Assembly (NCBI RefSeq): GCF_002434265.1 | Contig: NZ_DJJS01000003.1 | Coordinates: 62,001 to 126,000 of the forward strand | Direction of reading: 5' to 3' | Length of the DNA stretch: 64,000 nucleotides | Source of the DNA: Pseudomonas sp. UBA6562 | GTDB lineage: Bacteria > Pseudomonadota > Gammaproteobacteria > Pseudomonadales > Pseudomonadaceae | In this document: in pieces, positions 46,822 through 55,286 of the stretch | Position numbering within the stretch: the first letter of the stretch is position 1 | Layout: each line of letters begins with the position of its first letter | Notes under the pieces: generated by a model | What the model was told of the DNA's origin: nothing | Seen by the model: the letters and a program-made list of their open reading frames with translations, nothing else | Database searches by the model: none | Position numbers and translations under genes: made by a program

Positions 46822-48144
46822 TCAGAGGCTGCGCGCGGGCAACTGCAACGAGACGCGCAAACCGTCTTCGCGGCTGTCGAAGCGCAAACGCCCGGCGCAG
46901 CGCTGGACGATCGCCTCGACGATGGCCAGGCCCAGACCGCAGCCGCTGCTGTGGCTGTGCCGCCAGAAGCGTTCGGTCAGGCGCTGCAGGTCGGCGGCGG
47001 CGATGCCCGGGCCATGGTCGCGGACCACGAAGCCGACCTGGTCGTCGATCATGCGCACGTCCAGCTCGATCGGCGCCTGCGCGCCACCATGGCGCAACGC
47101 GTTGTCGAGCAGGTTGCGCAGCGCGGTAACGGCCAGGGGCGCGGGCAGGCCCAGGTAGGTGCGCGCCGCCTCGTCGGGCAGGCGCAGGTGGATGCGTTGC
47201 TGATGGTCCGGGCCAACGTCATGCATGGCCTGACGGGCCACCTGCTCGGCGCTGCACTGCACGCCGTCGTCGAACGACAGGCTGCCCTCCACGCGCGCCA
47301 ACATCAGCAGTTGCTCCAGCGTCCGGTGCAGGCGGTCGGCGCCTTGCTCGGCGTGCTCCAGGGCCTGTTCGCGCACCGCGCCGTCGGTCATGCGCGCCAC
47401 TTGCAGGTGGGTCTTGACCACGGTCAGCGGGCTGCGCAGTTCATGGGCGGCATCGTCGGTCAGGCGCCGCTCGCGCTCCAGGGTCTGGGCGATGCGGCGG
47501 AACAGCTGGTTCTGCGTGTCGAGCAGCGGTTGCAGCTCGCTGGGCAAGCCCTCGACCTGCAACGGCTCGACGCTGTCGGCGCGGCGCTGGCGCAAGGCGT
47601 CGCGCATGCGGTTGAGCGGCGCCAGCCCCTTGCCCAGGCCGATCCACAACAGCCCCAGGCTGCCCAGCAGCGCCATCAGCACGGGCGCCGAAGCGACCAG
47701 CAGCACCGAGCGGTTCAGCGCCTCGCGCTCCTGGTGACGGTCGGCGGTGGTGATGCGCACGTCGCCATGGCTGTAGGTGAAGCTGCGCCAGGCGGCGCCG
47801 TCGATGGTCTGGTCGTGGAAGCCGGTGCCGCGCTCGTCGAGGCTGGTGTCGTGCTGGTGGTTGCTGGCCAGGATCTCGCCGCGCAGCGAGGTGACCTGGC
47901 AGGCCATGCCGTCGGGCACGCTGAGCTGGTCGGCGGCGATGTGCGCCGCCTCGCCCTTGACGCCGAGCGGCTGCGGCAACTGGTCGATCAGCCCGGCGAC
48001 CATGCGCGCCGAGGCCACCAGGCGCTGGTCGAGGGAGAACATCATCTGCTGGCGCAGGTCGCACAGCATCCAGGCCGCAGCCAGCGCCCAGATCAGCACG
48101 AAGACGCTGCCCAGCCCCAGGGACAGCCTTAAACGCAGGCTCAT
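46822..48144 (-). CDS. Two-component sensor histidine kinase
   Basis: 440 residues. Helix 1 (about 10-28), periplasmic sensor region (about 30-145), helix 2 (about 146-170), HisKA domain with the phospho-accepting His234 (DDAAHELRSPLTVVK) and an ATPase domain with N box (NLLDNALRHGG), G1 (DHGPGI) and G2 (GCGLGLAIV). QseC/PmrB-like arrangement. The start overlaps the response-regulator stop (ATGA). The frame stays open far upstream, through the regulator gene, but that is out-of-frame overlap, not coding. Signal unknown. Confidence 0.92.
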   Translation of the reverse strand: MSLRLRLSLGLGSVFVLIWALAAAWMLCDLRQQMMFSLDQRLVASARMVAGLIDQLPQPLGVKGEAAHIAADQLSVPDGMACQVTSLRGEILASNHQHDTSLDERGTGFHDQTIDGAAWRSFTYSHGDVRITTADRHQEREALNRSVLLVASAPVLMALLGSLGLLWIGLGKGLAPLNRMRDALRQRRADSVEPLQVEGLPSELQPLLDTQNQLFRRIAQTLERERRLTDDAAHELRSPLTVVKTHLQVARMTDGAVREQALEHAEQGADRLHRTLEQLLMLARVEGSLSFDDGVQCSAEQVARQAMHDVGPDHQQRIHLRLPDEAARTYLGLPAPLAVTALRNLLDNALRHGGAQAPIELDVRMIDDQVGFVVRDHGPGIAAADLQRLTERFWRHSHSSGCGLGLAIVEAIVQRCAGRLRFDSREDGLRVSLQLPARSL

Positions 48145-48803
48145 GCGGCCGGCCCCAGACGGTAACCCAGCCCGCGCACGGTTTCGACGATGCCGCTGCC
48201 GAGCTTGCGCCGCAGGTGGTGGATGTGCACGTTCAGGGCGTTGCTCTCGACCTCGTCGTTGAAACCGTAGACGCAATCCTTGAGGTGTTCGCTCGACAAT
48301 ACCCGCCCGGGGTTGTGCAGCAGTGCTTGCAGCAGGGCCTGCTCGCGGCGCGACAGATCGACCGGCGCGCCGTGCAGGAAGGCCTCGCAACTGCTCGGGT
48401 CGTAGCGCAGCGCGCCGTGTTCGATGACGTTCACCGCACGGCCGGCGGCGCGGCGCAGCAAGGTGTGCAGGCGCGCAGCCAGCTCGCGCAGGTCGAAGGG
48501 TTTGAGCAGGTAGTCGTCGGCGCCGGCGTGCAGGCCATCGACGCGGTCGGTGACGGCGTCGCGGGCGGTCAGCACCAGCACCGGCAGGGCCTCGCCCTGC
48601 TGGCGCAGGCGCCGTAGCAGGGCGAGGCCGTCTTCGTCGGGCAGGCCCAGGTCGAGGATCATCACGTCGAACCGGGCGGTGTGCAGCATGTGCTGCGCAG
48701 CGGCGGCGGTGGCGACACGGTCGACGGTCAGACCCTGCGCGGTGAGGCCGGCGCAGATGCCGCTGGCGATCAGGTCGTCGTCCTCGCAGAGCAGTACGTG
48801 CAT
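48141..48803 (-). CDS. Two-component response regulator, OmpR/PhoB family
   Basis: 220 residues. Receiver domain with acidic pocket (CEDDD), phosphorylated Asp51 (MILDLGLPDEDG) and Lys about 101 (LLKPFDLREL); C-terminal winged helix (LSRREQALLQALLHNPGRVLSSEHLKDCVYGFNDEVESNALNVHIHHLRRKLG). First gene of a coupled regulator-kinase pair; QseB/PmrA-like. It lies between pvdH and the purine block with no clear link to either. Confidence 0.93.
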   Translation of the reverse strand: MHVLLCEDDDLIASGICAGLTAQGLTVDRVATAAAAQHMLHTARFDVMILDLGLPDEDGLALLRRLRQQGEALPVLVLTARDAVTDRVDGLHAGADDYLLKPFDLRELAARLHTLLRRAAGRAVNVIEHGALRYDPSSCEAFLHGAPVDLSRREQALLQALLHNPGRVLSSEHLKDCVYGFNDEVESNALNVHIHHLRRKLGSGIVETVRGLGYRLGPAA

Positions 48804-48928
48804 GGTGGGTATTCCGGTAAAAGGGGTGGCATTGCACAGGGGCTGGATTAAGGGGGAATTATGGCCTGTGCCGTGGCGCTTGTGTGCCTCCTCGGAAGCG
48901 CCTGGTCGGCGGCCCGTACGGCAGGCAT

Positions 48929-48953
48929 AAAAAAGCCCGCAGTGTGCGCGGGC
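48929..48953 (-). terminator. Rho-independent terminator downstream of hiuH
   Basis: 6-bp GC stem (GCCCGC / GCGGGC) with a 7-base loop and, on the minus strand, a run of six T. It lies beyond the MITE, 173 bases past the hiuH stop. The rest of the 322-base gap 48804-49125 holds the MITE and no gene. Confidence 0.8.
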
Positions 48954-48983
48954 AAGTACCTACGAAGAACGACGGCGCCGGTG

Positions 48984-49129
48984 CTAGGGTCTGTATGAAA
49001 AGTCTTGAGACGCCGGGCAGGCAAGGCGAAAACAGGCGAGGAAGCGGAGCGTACTGTAGTACGTGAGCATTCTGAGTCTGTTTTCAACGCAGCATGACCA
49101 AGTATCAAGGCTTTTCGTGCAGAGCCTAG
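48984..49129. mobile_element. MITE of 138 bp with CTAG target duplication, abutting hiuH
   Basis: Near-perfect terminal inverted repeats: the left end reads GGGTCTGTATGAAAAG and the right end, reverse-complemented, GGCTCTGCACGAAAAG; over 27 bases including the flanks there are 5 differences. CTAG flanks both sides (48984-48987 and 49126-49129) as a target duplication, as made by some IS5-family transposases. The interior (138 bases) has no protein frame, only a small internal palindrome around CGTAC-TGTA-GTACG. So this is a non-autonomous element. The right CTAG contains the hiuH stop codon. Confidence 0.82.
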
Positions 49130-49479
49130 CTGCCGCGATAGGTCGAGTAGCTGTAGGGCGAAATCAGCAGCGGCACATGGTAGTGGTCCTGCGCGGCATC
49201 GATGCCGAAGCGCAGCACCACCACGTCGAGGAAAGCCTGTTCGGGCAGCGGCGTGCCGCGGGCACGGTAGTAGGCGCCGGCGGCGAACTGCAACTGGTAG
49301 ACGCCGGTGCGGTAGTCGTCGCCTTCGAGCAGAGGGGCGTCGACGCGGCCGTCGCTGTTGGTCACGGCACTGCGCACCAGTTCCAGGCGCTGGCCTTCGA
49401 CGCGGTACAGCTCCAGGGTGATGGCGCTGCCCGGGCAACCGTGCGCAGCGTCCAGTACGTGTGTGGTCAAGCGTCCCAT
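49126..49479 (-). CDS. hiuH: 5-hydroxyisourate hydrolase
   Basis: 117 residues of the transthyretin-like family. Catalytic motifs: LTTHVLDAAHGCPG at the N-terminus, an Arg in the middle (YRTGVYQL) and the C-terminal PLLISPYSYSTYRGS with the diagnostic YRGS end. It opens 5-hydroxyisourate to OHCU, the step between PuuD and UraD. No signal peptide. The TAG stop lies in the CTAG at the edge of a MITE. Divergent from puuE. Confidence 0.95.
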   Translation of the reverse strand: MGRLTTHVLDAAHGCPGSAITLELYRVEGQRLELVRSAVTNSDGRVDAPLLEGDDYRTGVYQLQFAAGAYYRARGTPLPEQAFLDVVVLRFGIDAAQDHYHVPLLISPYSYSTYRGS

Positions 49480-49584
49480 CGGCTCAGCGCCTCTTGTCGA
49501 ATGGTTTGGGAAGGATCAGGGCAGCGTGGGCGTGAACGGTACGCGACGCTGTCGGTGGCGCTTATTAAGGCAGCCGGCCGGAAG

Positions 49585-49777
49585 ATTGTACACAATTTTT
49601 TGTTGAATTCCTGACACCCATCGCTGCACAAGATATTCCGACGAGCACAATAAATGCGCTATGACCCTAGACAATACCTGACCAATCAGGCAACTTTAGG
49701 CCGCCTGTCCCAACGCCTCCGTCAGGTCGATGCCGGGAAAAAACGGGATTACAAAGGATTTCAAAACTTGTATACAA
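49585..49777. promoter_or_regulatory. Two TTGTATACAA-type operators in the hiuH-puuE control region
   Basis: ATTGTACACAAT (49585-49596, one mismatch from a perfect palindrome) lies 106 bases upstream of hiuH; TTGTATACAA (49768-49777, perfect) lies 79 bases upstream of puuE. The same palindrome occurs twice before glcG/gcl. The 376-base gap holds no gene. In P. putida a GntR-type repressor (GclR) controls purine/glyoxylate genes; that it binds this site is inference. Confidence 0.7.
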
Positions 49778-49855
49778 TCAGCTCATCCGGTGGTGCGACA
49801 TCCCGACGCGGGTTCGCCCATCTCGTGCACTGAACGAACAAGAAGGAAGACTGCA

Positions 49856-50785
49856 GTGAGCGCTGACTACCCCCGCGACCTGATCGGCTACGGCAACAAC
49901 CCTCCCCACCCGCACTGGCCGGGCAACGCCCGCATCGCGCTGTCGTTCGTCCTCAACTACGAGGAAGGCGGCGAGCGCAACATCCTGCACGGTGACAAGG
50001 AGTCCGAAGCCTTCCTCTCGGAAATGGTCGCCGCCCAGCCGCTCCAGGGCCAGCGCAACCAGAGCATGGAATCGCTCTACGAATACGGCAGCCGCGCCGG
50101 CGTATGGCGCCTGCTCAAACTGTTCGAGGACACCGGCGTGCCGCTGACCGTCTTCGCCGTGGCCATGGCGGCGCAGCGCCACCCCGACGTGATCCGTGCC
50201 ATGGTGCAAGCCGGCCACGAAATCTGCAGCCACGGCTACCGCTGGATCGACTACCAGAACATGGACGAGGCCCAGGAGCGCGAGCACATGCTCGAAGCCA
50301 TCCGCATCCTCACCGAACTGAGCGGCGAACGTCCGCTGGGCTGGTACACCGGCCGCACCAGCCCCAACACCCGGCGCCTGGTGATGGAGGAAGGCGGCTT
50401 CCTCTACGACAGCGACACCTACGACGACGACCTGCCCTACTGGGAACGCAACAACCCCACCGACAAGCCGCACCTGGTGATCCCCTACACCCTGGACACC
50501 AACGACATGCGCTTCACCCAGGTGCAGGGCTTCAACTGTGGCGAGCAGTTCTACCAATACCTCAAGGATGCGTTCGACGTGCTCTACGCCGAAGGCGCCG
50601 AGGCGCCGAAAATGCTCTCCATCGGCCTGCACTGCCGCCTGGTCGGCCGCCCGGCGCGTATCGCCGCACTCAAACGTTTCGTCGAGTACGCCAAGGGCCA
50701 TGAGCAGGTGTGGTTCGCCCGCCGGGTCGACATCGCCCGCCACTGGCACGCCACCCACCCGTTCGTGAACGAAGAGAACGCCTGA
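49856..50785 (+). CDS. puuE: Allantoinase PuuE (polysaccharide-deacetylase-like)
   Basis: 309 residues from a GTG start with AAGGAAG upstream; an in-frame ATG 42 codons earlier would read through the operator. NodB-like fold (SFVLNYEEGGERNIL; GVPLTVFAVAMAAQRHPDVIRAMVQAGHEICSHGYRWIDYQNM). This cofactor-independent allantoinase converts allantoin to allantoate in the cytoplasm. The TGA stop overlaps the uraD ATG by one base. Confidence 0.95.
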   Translation: MSADYPRDLIGYGNNPPHPHWPGNARIALSFVLNYEEGGERNILHGDKESEAFLSEMVAAQPLQGQRNQSMESLYEYGSRAGVWRLLKLFEDTGVPLTVFAVAMAAQRHPDVIRAMVQAGHEICSHGYRWIDYQNMDEAQEREHMLEAIRILTELSGERPLGWYTGRTSPNTRRLVMEEGGFLYDSDTYDDDLPYWERNNPTDKPHLVIPYTLDTNDMRFTQVQGFNCGEQFYQYLKDAFDVLYAEGAEAPKMLSIGLHCRLVGRPARIAALKRFVEYAKGHEQVWFARRVDIARHWHATHPFVNEENA

Positions 50786-51300
50786 TGACCGCCTTCAAGA
50801 CCCTCACTCCGTCGTCCCTGGACCGCGAGGCGTTCATCGCCACCTTCGCCGATATCTACGAGCATTCCCCGTGGGTCGCGCAGCGTGCCTTCGACCACGG
50901 CCACGTGAGCGAGCTCGACGACGTCGAGACGCTGCACAAGCGCATGAGCGACGTGCTGCTCGGCGCCAGCCGCGCCGAACAGCTGGCGCTGATCAACGCC
51001 CACCCGGACCTCGCCGGCAAGGCGGCGGTGCAAGGCGAGCTGACCGCCTCCAGCACCGCCGAGCAGGCCGGCGCCGGCATCCACCAATGCACGCCCGAAG
51101 AGTTCGCACGCTTCACCGCGCTCAACGACGCCTACAAGGCACGCTTCCAGTTTCCGTTCATCATGGCCGTGCGCGGCAGCGACCGGCACCAGATCCTCGC
51201 CGCCTTCGAAACGCGCCTGCACAACGATCCTGACACCGAGTTCCAGCAAGCCCTGGTACAGATCAACCGCATCGCCCTGCTGCGCCTGTCGCAGCTGTAA
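50785..51300 (+). CDS. uraD: OHCU decarboxylase
   Basis: 171 residues, all-helical OHCU family: IYEHSPWVAQRAF, LINAHPDLAGKAA with the catalytic His, and FQFPFIMAVRGSDRHQILAAFETRL near the end. It turns OHCU into S-allantoin after HiuH. Coupled to puuE by TGATG overlap. Downstream 111 bases hold no gene, although allantoicase usually sits there in relatives. Confidence 0.95.
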   Translation: MTAFKTLTPSSLDREAFIATFADIYEHSPWVAQRAFDHGHVSELDDVETLHKRMSDVLLGASRAEQLALINAHPDLAGKAAVQGELTASSTAEQAGAGIHQCTPEEFARFTALNDAYKARFQFPFIMAVRGSDRHQILAAFETRLHNDPDTEFQQALVQINRIALLRLSQL

Positions 51301-51411
51301 GCCTGAAGTTCGATACCGTGAAACACCCTGCGGCCCGGTGCGTGAAGCGTCCGCCCCGCCGCAGGCCAATGCCTTACCCTTACGACAATCACAAGACAGA
51401 GAACAAAAAGC

Positions 51412-51915
51412 ATGCGCACCCTGACGATCGAGCCCCTGACCCAAGAAGCCTTCGCCCCGTTCGGTGACGTGATCGAAACCGATGGCCGCGACCACTTCAT
51501 GATCAACAACGGCTCGACCAGGCGCTATCACCAGCTCGCGACCGTCGACACCGCCGAGCTGGGCGACAAGGCGATCATCAGCATCTTCAGCGCCGAGGCG
51601 CTGGAAATGCCGCTGACCATCCGCATGCTCGAACGCCATCCGCGGGGCAGCCAGGCTTTCATTCCGCTGCTCGGCAACCCCTTTCTGATCGTGGTCGCGC
51701 CCATTGGCGATGAACCTGTATCGGGTCTGGTCCGCGCCTTCCGCACCAACGGCAGGCAGGGCATCAATTACCATCGCGGCGTCTGGCACCATCCGGTGCT
51801 GACGATCGAAAAGCGGGATGACTTCCTGGTGGTTGATCGCAGTGGTGTAGGCCACAACTGCGATGAGCATTACTTCACCGAGGAGCAATTGATGGTCCTC
51901 AGTCCCAACCAATAA
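51412..51915 (+). CDS. allA: Ureidoglycolate lyase
   Basis: 167 residues, cupin-like AllA family: begins MRTLTIEPLTQEAFAPFGDVIETDGRDHFMINNGSTRRYHQLA, then RHPRGSQAFIPL and GRQGINYHRGVWHHPVL with the conserved His pair. It splits ureidoglycolate into glyoxylate and urea, feeding the gcl pathway at 59-64 kb. Its substrate must be made by an allantoicase not seen here. Confidence 0.94.
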   Translation: MRTLTIEPLTQEAFAPFGDVIETDGRDHFMINNGSTRRYHQLATVDTAELGDKAIISIFSAEALEMPLTIRMLERHPRGSQAFIPLLGNPFLIVVAPIGDEPVSGLVRAFRTNGRQGINYHRGVWHHPVLTIEKRDDFLVVDRSGVGHNCDEHYFTEEQLMVLSPNQ

Positions 51916-51960
51916 GAAAGGGTCGGTCATCGTCCTGGTGACCGGCATGAGGTACTTACT

Positions 51961-53283
51961 GTGGAAGCACACCTTCACGAGTGGCTGAACCTGAGCGTGC
52001 GTTGGGTTCACATGATCACGGGTGTCGCCTGGATCGGCGCGTCGTTCTATTTCGTCTGGCTGGAAAACAACCTGGATCGGCGTACGCCCCGCGAGGGGCT
52101 GTCGGGCGACCTGTGGGCGATCCATGGGGGCGGCATCTACCACTTGGAGAAATACAAGCTGGCCCCGCCGAAGATGCCGGACAACCTGCACTGGTTCAAA
52201 TGGGAGGCCTATTTCACCTGGATGTCGGGCATCGCCCTGCTCTGCGTGGTGTTCTACTGGAACCCGACGCTGTACCTGCTGGCTCCCGGCAGCACGCTGT
52301 CGGGCCCCGAAGGCGTGGCCATCGGCGTGGGCTCGCTGGTCGCCGGCTGGTTCGTCTACGACCTGCTCTGCGATTCGCCCCTGGGCAAGCGCCCGATGCT
52401 GCTGGGCGGCGTGCTGTTCGTGCTGATCATCGCAGCCTGCTGGGGCTTCAGCCTGGTGTTCAGCGGCCGCGGCGCGTACCTGCACACCGGCGCGATCATG
52501 GGCACCATCATGGTCGGCAATGTGTTCCGCATCATCATGCCGGCCCAGCGCCAACTGGTCGCCGCCATCGAGCAGAACCGCGCGCCCGACCCGCTGCTGC
52601 CGGCCAAGGGCCTGCTGCGCTCGCGGCACAACAACTACTTCACCTTGCCGGTGCTGTTCATCATGATCAGCAACCACTTCCCGAGCACCTACGGCAGCCA
52701 GTACAACTGGCTGATCCTGGCCGGCATCGCCGTGGCCGCCGTGTTGATCCGCCATTACTTCAACACCCGCCACGACAGCCACAAGTACGCCTGGACCTTG
52801 CCCGCCGGCGCCCTGGCGATGATCTGCCTGGCCTACGTCACCGCGCCCAAGCCGGCGCCGACCAGCCCTGAACAGGCGGCCGTGAAGTACCAGCCGCTGC
52901 CGGCCACCGCCGTCGGCGGCAAGACGGCCGCCGAGCGCCGCGCCGACGAGGCCGAGCAGGCCAAGCAAGCTGCGGCCGCGCCTGCCCAGGCACCGGCCGA
53001 AACGGCGCCCGGCACCAGCAGCGGCAGCGTCGCCCAGGTGCACGAGGTGATCCATCAGCGCTGCACCGTGTGCCACTCGGCCACCCCCACCAGCCCGCTG
53101 TTCAGCACCGCCCCCGGTGGCGTGCTGTTCGACACGCCGCAGCAGATGCATGCCCAGGCCGCGCGCATCCAGGCCCAGGCCGTGGCCAGCCAGATCATGC
53201 CCTTGGGCAACATCACGCAGATGACCGTCGAGGAACGCAAGTTGGTCGGCGACTGGATCGCCAAAGGCGCGCCGGTCGAGTGA
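51961..53283 (+). CDS. puuD: Membrane-bound urate hydroxylase PuuD fused to cytochrome c
   Basis: 440 residues from a GTG start with GAGGT upstream. About eight membrane helices with the family motifs VHMITGVAWIGASFYFVWLENNLD, WKWEAYFTWMSG-like (FKWEAYFTWMSG) and TIMVGNVFRIIMPAQRQLV, then an Ala/Pro-rich linker (about 300-355) and a C-terminal cytochrome c domain with C368-T-V-C371-H372. PuuD oxidises urate to 5-hydroxyisourate and passes electrons to the respiratory chain, unlike soluble uricase. Clustered with hiuH and uraD as expected. Confidence 0.94.
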   Translation: MEAHLHEWLNLSVRWVHMITGVAWIGASFYFVWLENNLDRRTPREGLSGDLWAIHGGGIYHLEKYKLAPPKMPDNLHWFKWEAYFTWMSGIALLCVVFYWNPTLYLLAPGSTLSGPEGVAIGVGSLVAGWFVYDLLCDSPLGKRPMLLGGVLFVLIIAACWGFSLVFSGRGAYLHTGAIMGTIMVGNVFRIIMPAQRQLVAAIEQNRAPDPLLPAKGLLRSRHNNYFTLPVLFIMISNHFPSTYGSQYNWLILAGIAVAAVLIRHYFNTRHDSHKYAWTLPAGALAMICLAYVTAPKPAPTSPEQAAVKYQPLPATAVGGKTAAERRADEAEQAKQAAAAPAQAPAETAPGTSSGSVAQVHEVIHQRCTVCHSATPTSPLFSTAPGGVLFDTPQQMHAQAARIQAQAVASQIMPLGNITQMTVEERKLVGDWIAKGAPVE

Positions 53284-53346
53284 AGCGCACCCGTCGCACG
53301 TAAGCCGTAAGCCCTGAGCGATACGCAAGCACCGCGCCCCACGCTG

Positions 53347-53385
53347 GGGCCGCAGCCTCCAAGCACTCCCTGGAGGTTGCGGCCC
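53347..53385. other. Strong hairpin between puuD and the permease
   Basis: 15-bp stem (GGGCCGCAGCCTCCA and complement with one G-T) around a 9-base loop, in the 243-base gap. No U-tract, so an mRNA-structure or attenuating role is as likely as termination. Confidence 0.55.
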
Positions 53386-53526
53386 ACGCGCGTCGCCTCT
53401 GTTTGCCAGCCGCCTGCAACAAGCAAGCATCGAGCTTCGGGCGCGCGCGTCCAGCCTTCCGACGAAGCTGGCCGCCCGCCGCCCGCCGCTTGGATCCGAG
53501 AATAAAAACAAGACTCGAGGTGCTGC

Positions 53527-54882
53527 ATGTCCACGTTCCGCAAGGCCGCCGTCCCCCCGGCGCCGCCCCGCCAACCCCTGCCCGCCTTCCAGCTGTTCCT
53601 GGTCGGTCTGCAACATGTGCTGCTGATGTACGGCGGCGCGATCGCCGTGCCGCTGATCGTCGGTCAGGCGGCGGGGCTGTCCCGTGAAGACGTCGCCTTC
53701 CTGATCAACGCCGACCTGCTGGTCGCCGGTGTCGCCACGATCGTGCAGTCGTTGGGCATCGGCCCGGTCGGCATCCGCATGCCGGTGATGATGGGCGCCA
53801 GCTTCGCCGCGGTCGGCAGCATGGTGGCCATGGCCGGCATGCCCGGCGTCGGCTTGCAGGGCATCTTCGGCGCGACGATCGCCGCCGGCGCCTTCGGCCT
53901 GCTGATCGCACCCTTCATGTCCAAGGTGGTGCGCTTCTTCCCGCCGCTGGTCACCGGCACGGTGATCACCTCCATCGGCCTGTCGCTGTTCCCGGTGGCG
54001 GTGAACTGGGCCGGTGGCGGCCAGCAGGCCGAGACCTTCGGCTCGCCGCTGTACCTGATGGTGGCCGGCCTGGTGCTGGCGATCATCCTGCTGATCCACC
54101 GTTTCATGCGGGGCTTCTGGGTCAACGTCTCGGTGCTGCTGGGCATGGGCCTGGGTTACGTGCTGGCCGGCAGCCTGGGCATGGTCGACCTGTCCGGGCT
54201 GGCGCAGGCGCCGTGGTTGCAGGTGGTGACGCCGCTGCACTTCGGTATGCCGACCTTCAGCCTCGCACCGGTGCTGTCGATGTGCCTGGTGGTGGTGATC
54301 ATCTTCGTCGAGTCCACCGGCATGTTCCTGGCGCTGGGCCAGGTCACCGACCGCGAAGTCACGCCCGGCATGCTGCGCCGCGGCCTGCTGTGCGATGCCG
54401 GCGCCTCGTTGGTGGCCGGGCTGTTCAACACCTTCACCCACTCCTCGTTCGCGCAGAACATCGGCCTGGTGCAGATGACCGGCGTGCGCTGCCGTTATGT
54501 GACGGTAACGGCCGGGGCGCTGTTGATCGGCCTCAGCCTGCTGCCCAAGGCCGCCTACCTGATCGCCTCGATTCCGCCGGCGGTGCTGGGCGGCGCTTCG
54601 ATTGCCATGTTCGGCATGGTCACCGCCACCGGCATCAAAATCCTGCAAGAGGCCGACATCGCCGATCGGCGCAACCAGTTGCTGGTGGCGGTGAGCATCG
54701 GTTTCGGGCTGATTCCGGTGGTGCGCCCCGACTTCTTCGCGCAGCTGCCGGCCTGGATGGCGCCCATCACCCACAGCGGCATCGCCATGGCCACGCTCAG
54801 CGCGCTGGTGTTGAACGTGCTGTTCAACATCCTCGGCGGGGCGGGCCGCGATGCGCAGCGCCAGGCCTGCCACCACCCCTGA
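53527..54882 (+). CDS. Nucleobase:cation symporter-2 (urate/xanthine permease)
   Basis: 451 residues, NCS2 family with about 14 membrane segments. Signatures: FLVGLQHVLLMYGGAIAVPLIVGQAAG, MMGASFAAVGSMVAM, VIIFVESTGMFLALGQVT (conserved Glu) and FNTFTHSSFAQNIGLVQMTGVRCRYVT. NCS2 proteins take up urate, xanthine or uracil with protons or sodium. Position in the urate operon favours urate/xanthine. Confidence 0.9.
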   Translation: MSTFRKAAVPPAPPRQPLPAFQLFLVGLQHVLLMYGGAIAVPLIVGQAAGLSREDVAFLINADLLVAGVATIVQSLGIGPVGIRMPVMMGASFAAVGSMVAMAGMPGVGLQGIFGATIAAGAFGLLIAPFMSKVVRFFPPLVTGTVITSIGLSLFPVAVNWAGGGQQAETFGSPLYLMVAGLVLAIILLIHRFMRGFWVNVSVLLGMGLGYVLAGSLGMVDLSGLAQAPWLQVVTPLHFGMPTFSLAPVLSMCLVVVIIFVESTGMFLALGQVTDREVTPGMLRRGLLCDAGASLVAGLFNTFTHSSFAQNIGLVQMTGVRCRYVTVTAGALLIGLSLLPKAAYLIASIPPAVLGGASIAMFGMVTATGIKILQEADIADRRNQLLVAVSIGFGLIPVVRPDFFAQLPAWMAPITHSGIAMATLSALVLNVLFNILGGAGRDAQRQACHHP

Positions 54883-55286
54883 AGCCAGGATTGCCGCCGG
54901 CCAGGCGCGGCCGGCCAGGTGCCATGCCGGCGGCGACAACCTGACCGAACGATCAGTCGTGCGCTTTCGCGTGCCAGGACGGCGCGCTTGAGGGTCCACG
55001 CGCAAGCCAGTAATCTGCGCGCCCCTCGAACAGGACGGTACGGATTCCGTCTGCCTCGCTCACCGGTTGCCAGGCGTAGCGGCACGACGGAGCGTAGCCT
55101 GCGAGCGCACCTTGAGCCCCTCTTCATCCGTGCCCCAACGGCACCGAGCAGCGGGCGACGCGGCATCCCGACCCGATGCCGCGCCGTGTGCGATGAAGTG
55201 CGGCCCGGGGCTGCGAGTTGACCTAAAAGACAAGAAACGGTGCCAGTCGAGCGCCGCCACCCGACCCAACAGGAGCGACATCCACC
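54883..55286. other. Non-coding gap between permease and Tsx-like gene
   Basis: About 400 GC-rich bases with no credible gene. A 9-bp inverted repeat (GCCGCCGGC at 54892-54900, complement near 54925-54933) follows the permease stop and may end its transcript. The promoter of the Tsx-like gene must lie here but is not identifiable. Confidence 0.4.

Noticed and set aside
48145..48837. Upstream extension of the histidine kinase to 671 residues.
   Set aside because: It runs out of frame through the response regulator; the ATGA overlap and membrane helix mark the real start at 48144.
50584..55005. A 1473-codon open frame on the minus strand across the whole urate operon.
   Set aside because: It is the antisense shadow of uraD, allA, puuD and the permease. 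The product is low-complexity (Gln/His/Arg/Ala/Gly rich) with no family motif, as expected from GC-rich codon bias.
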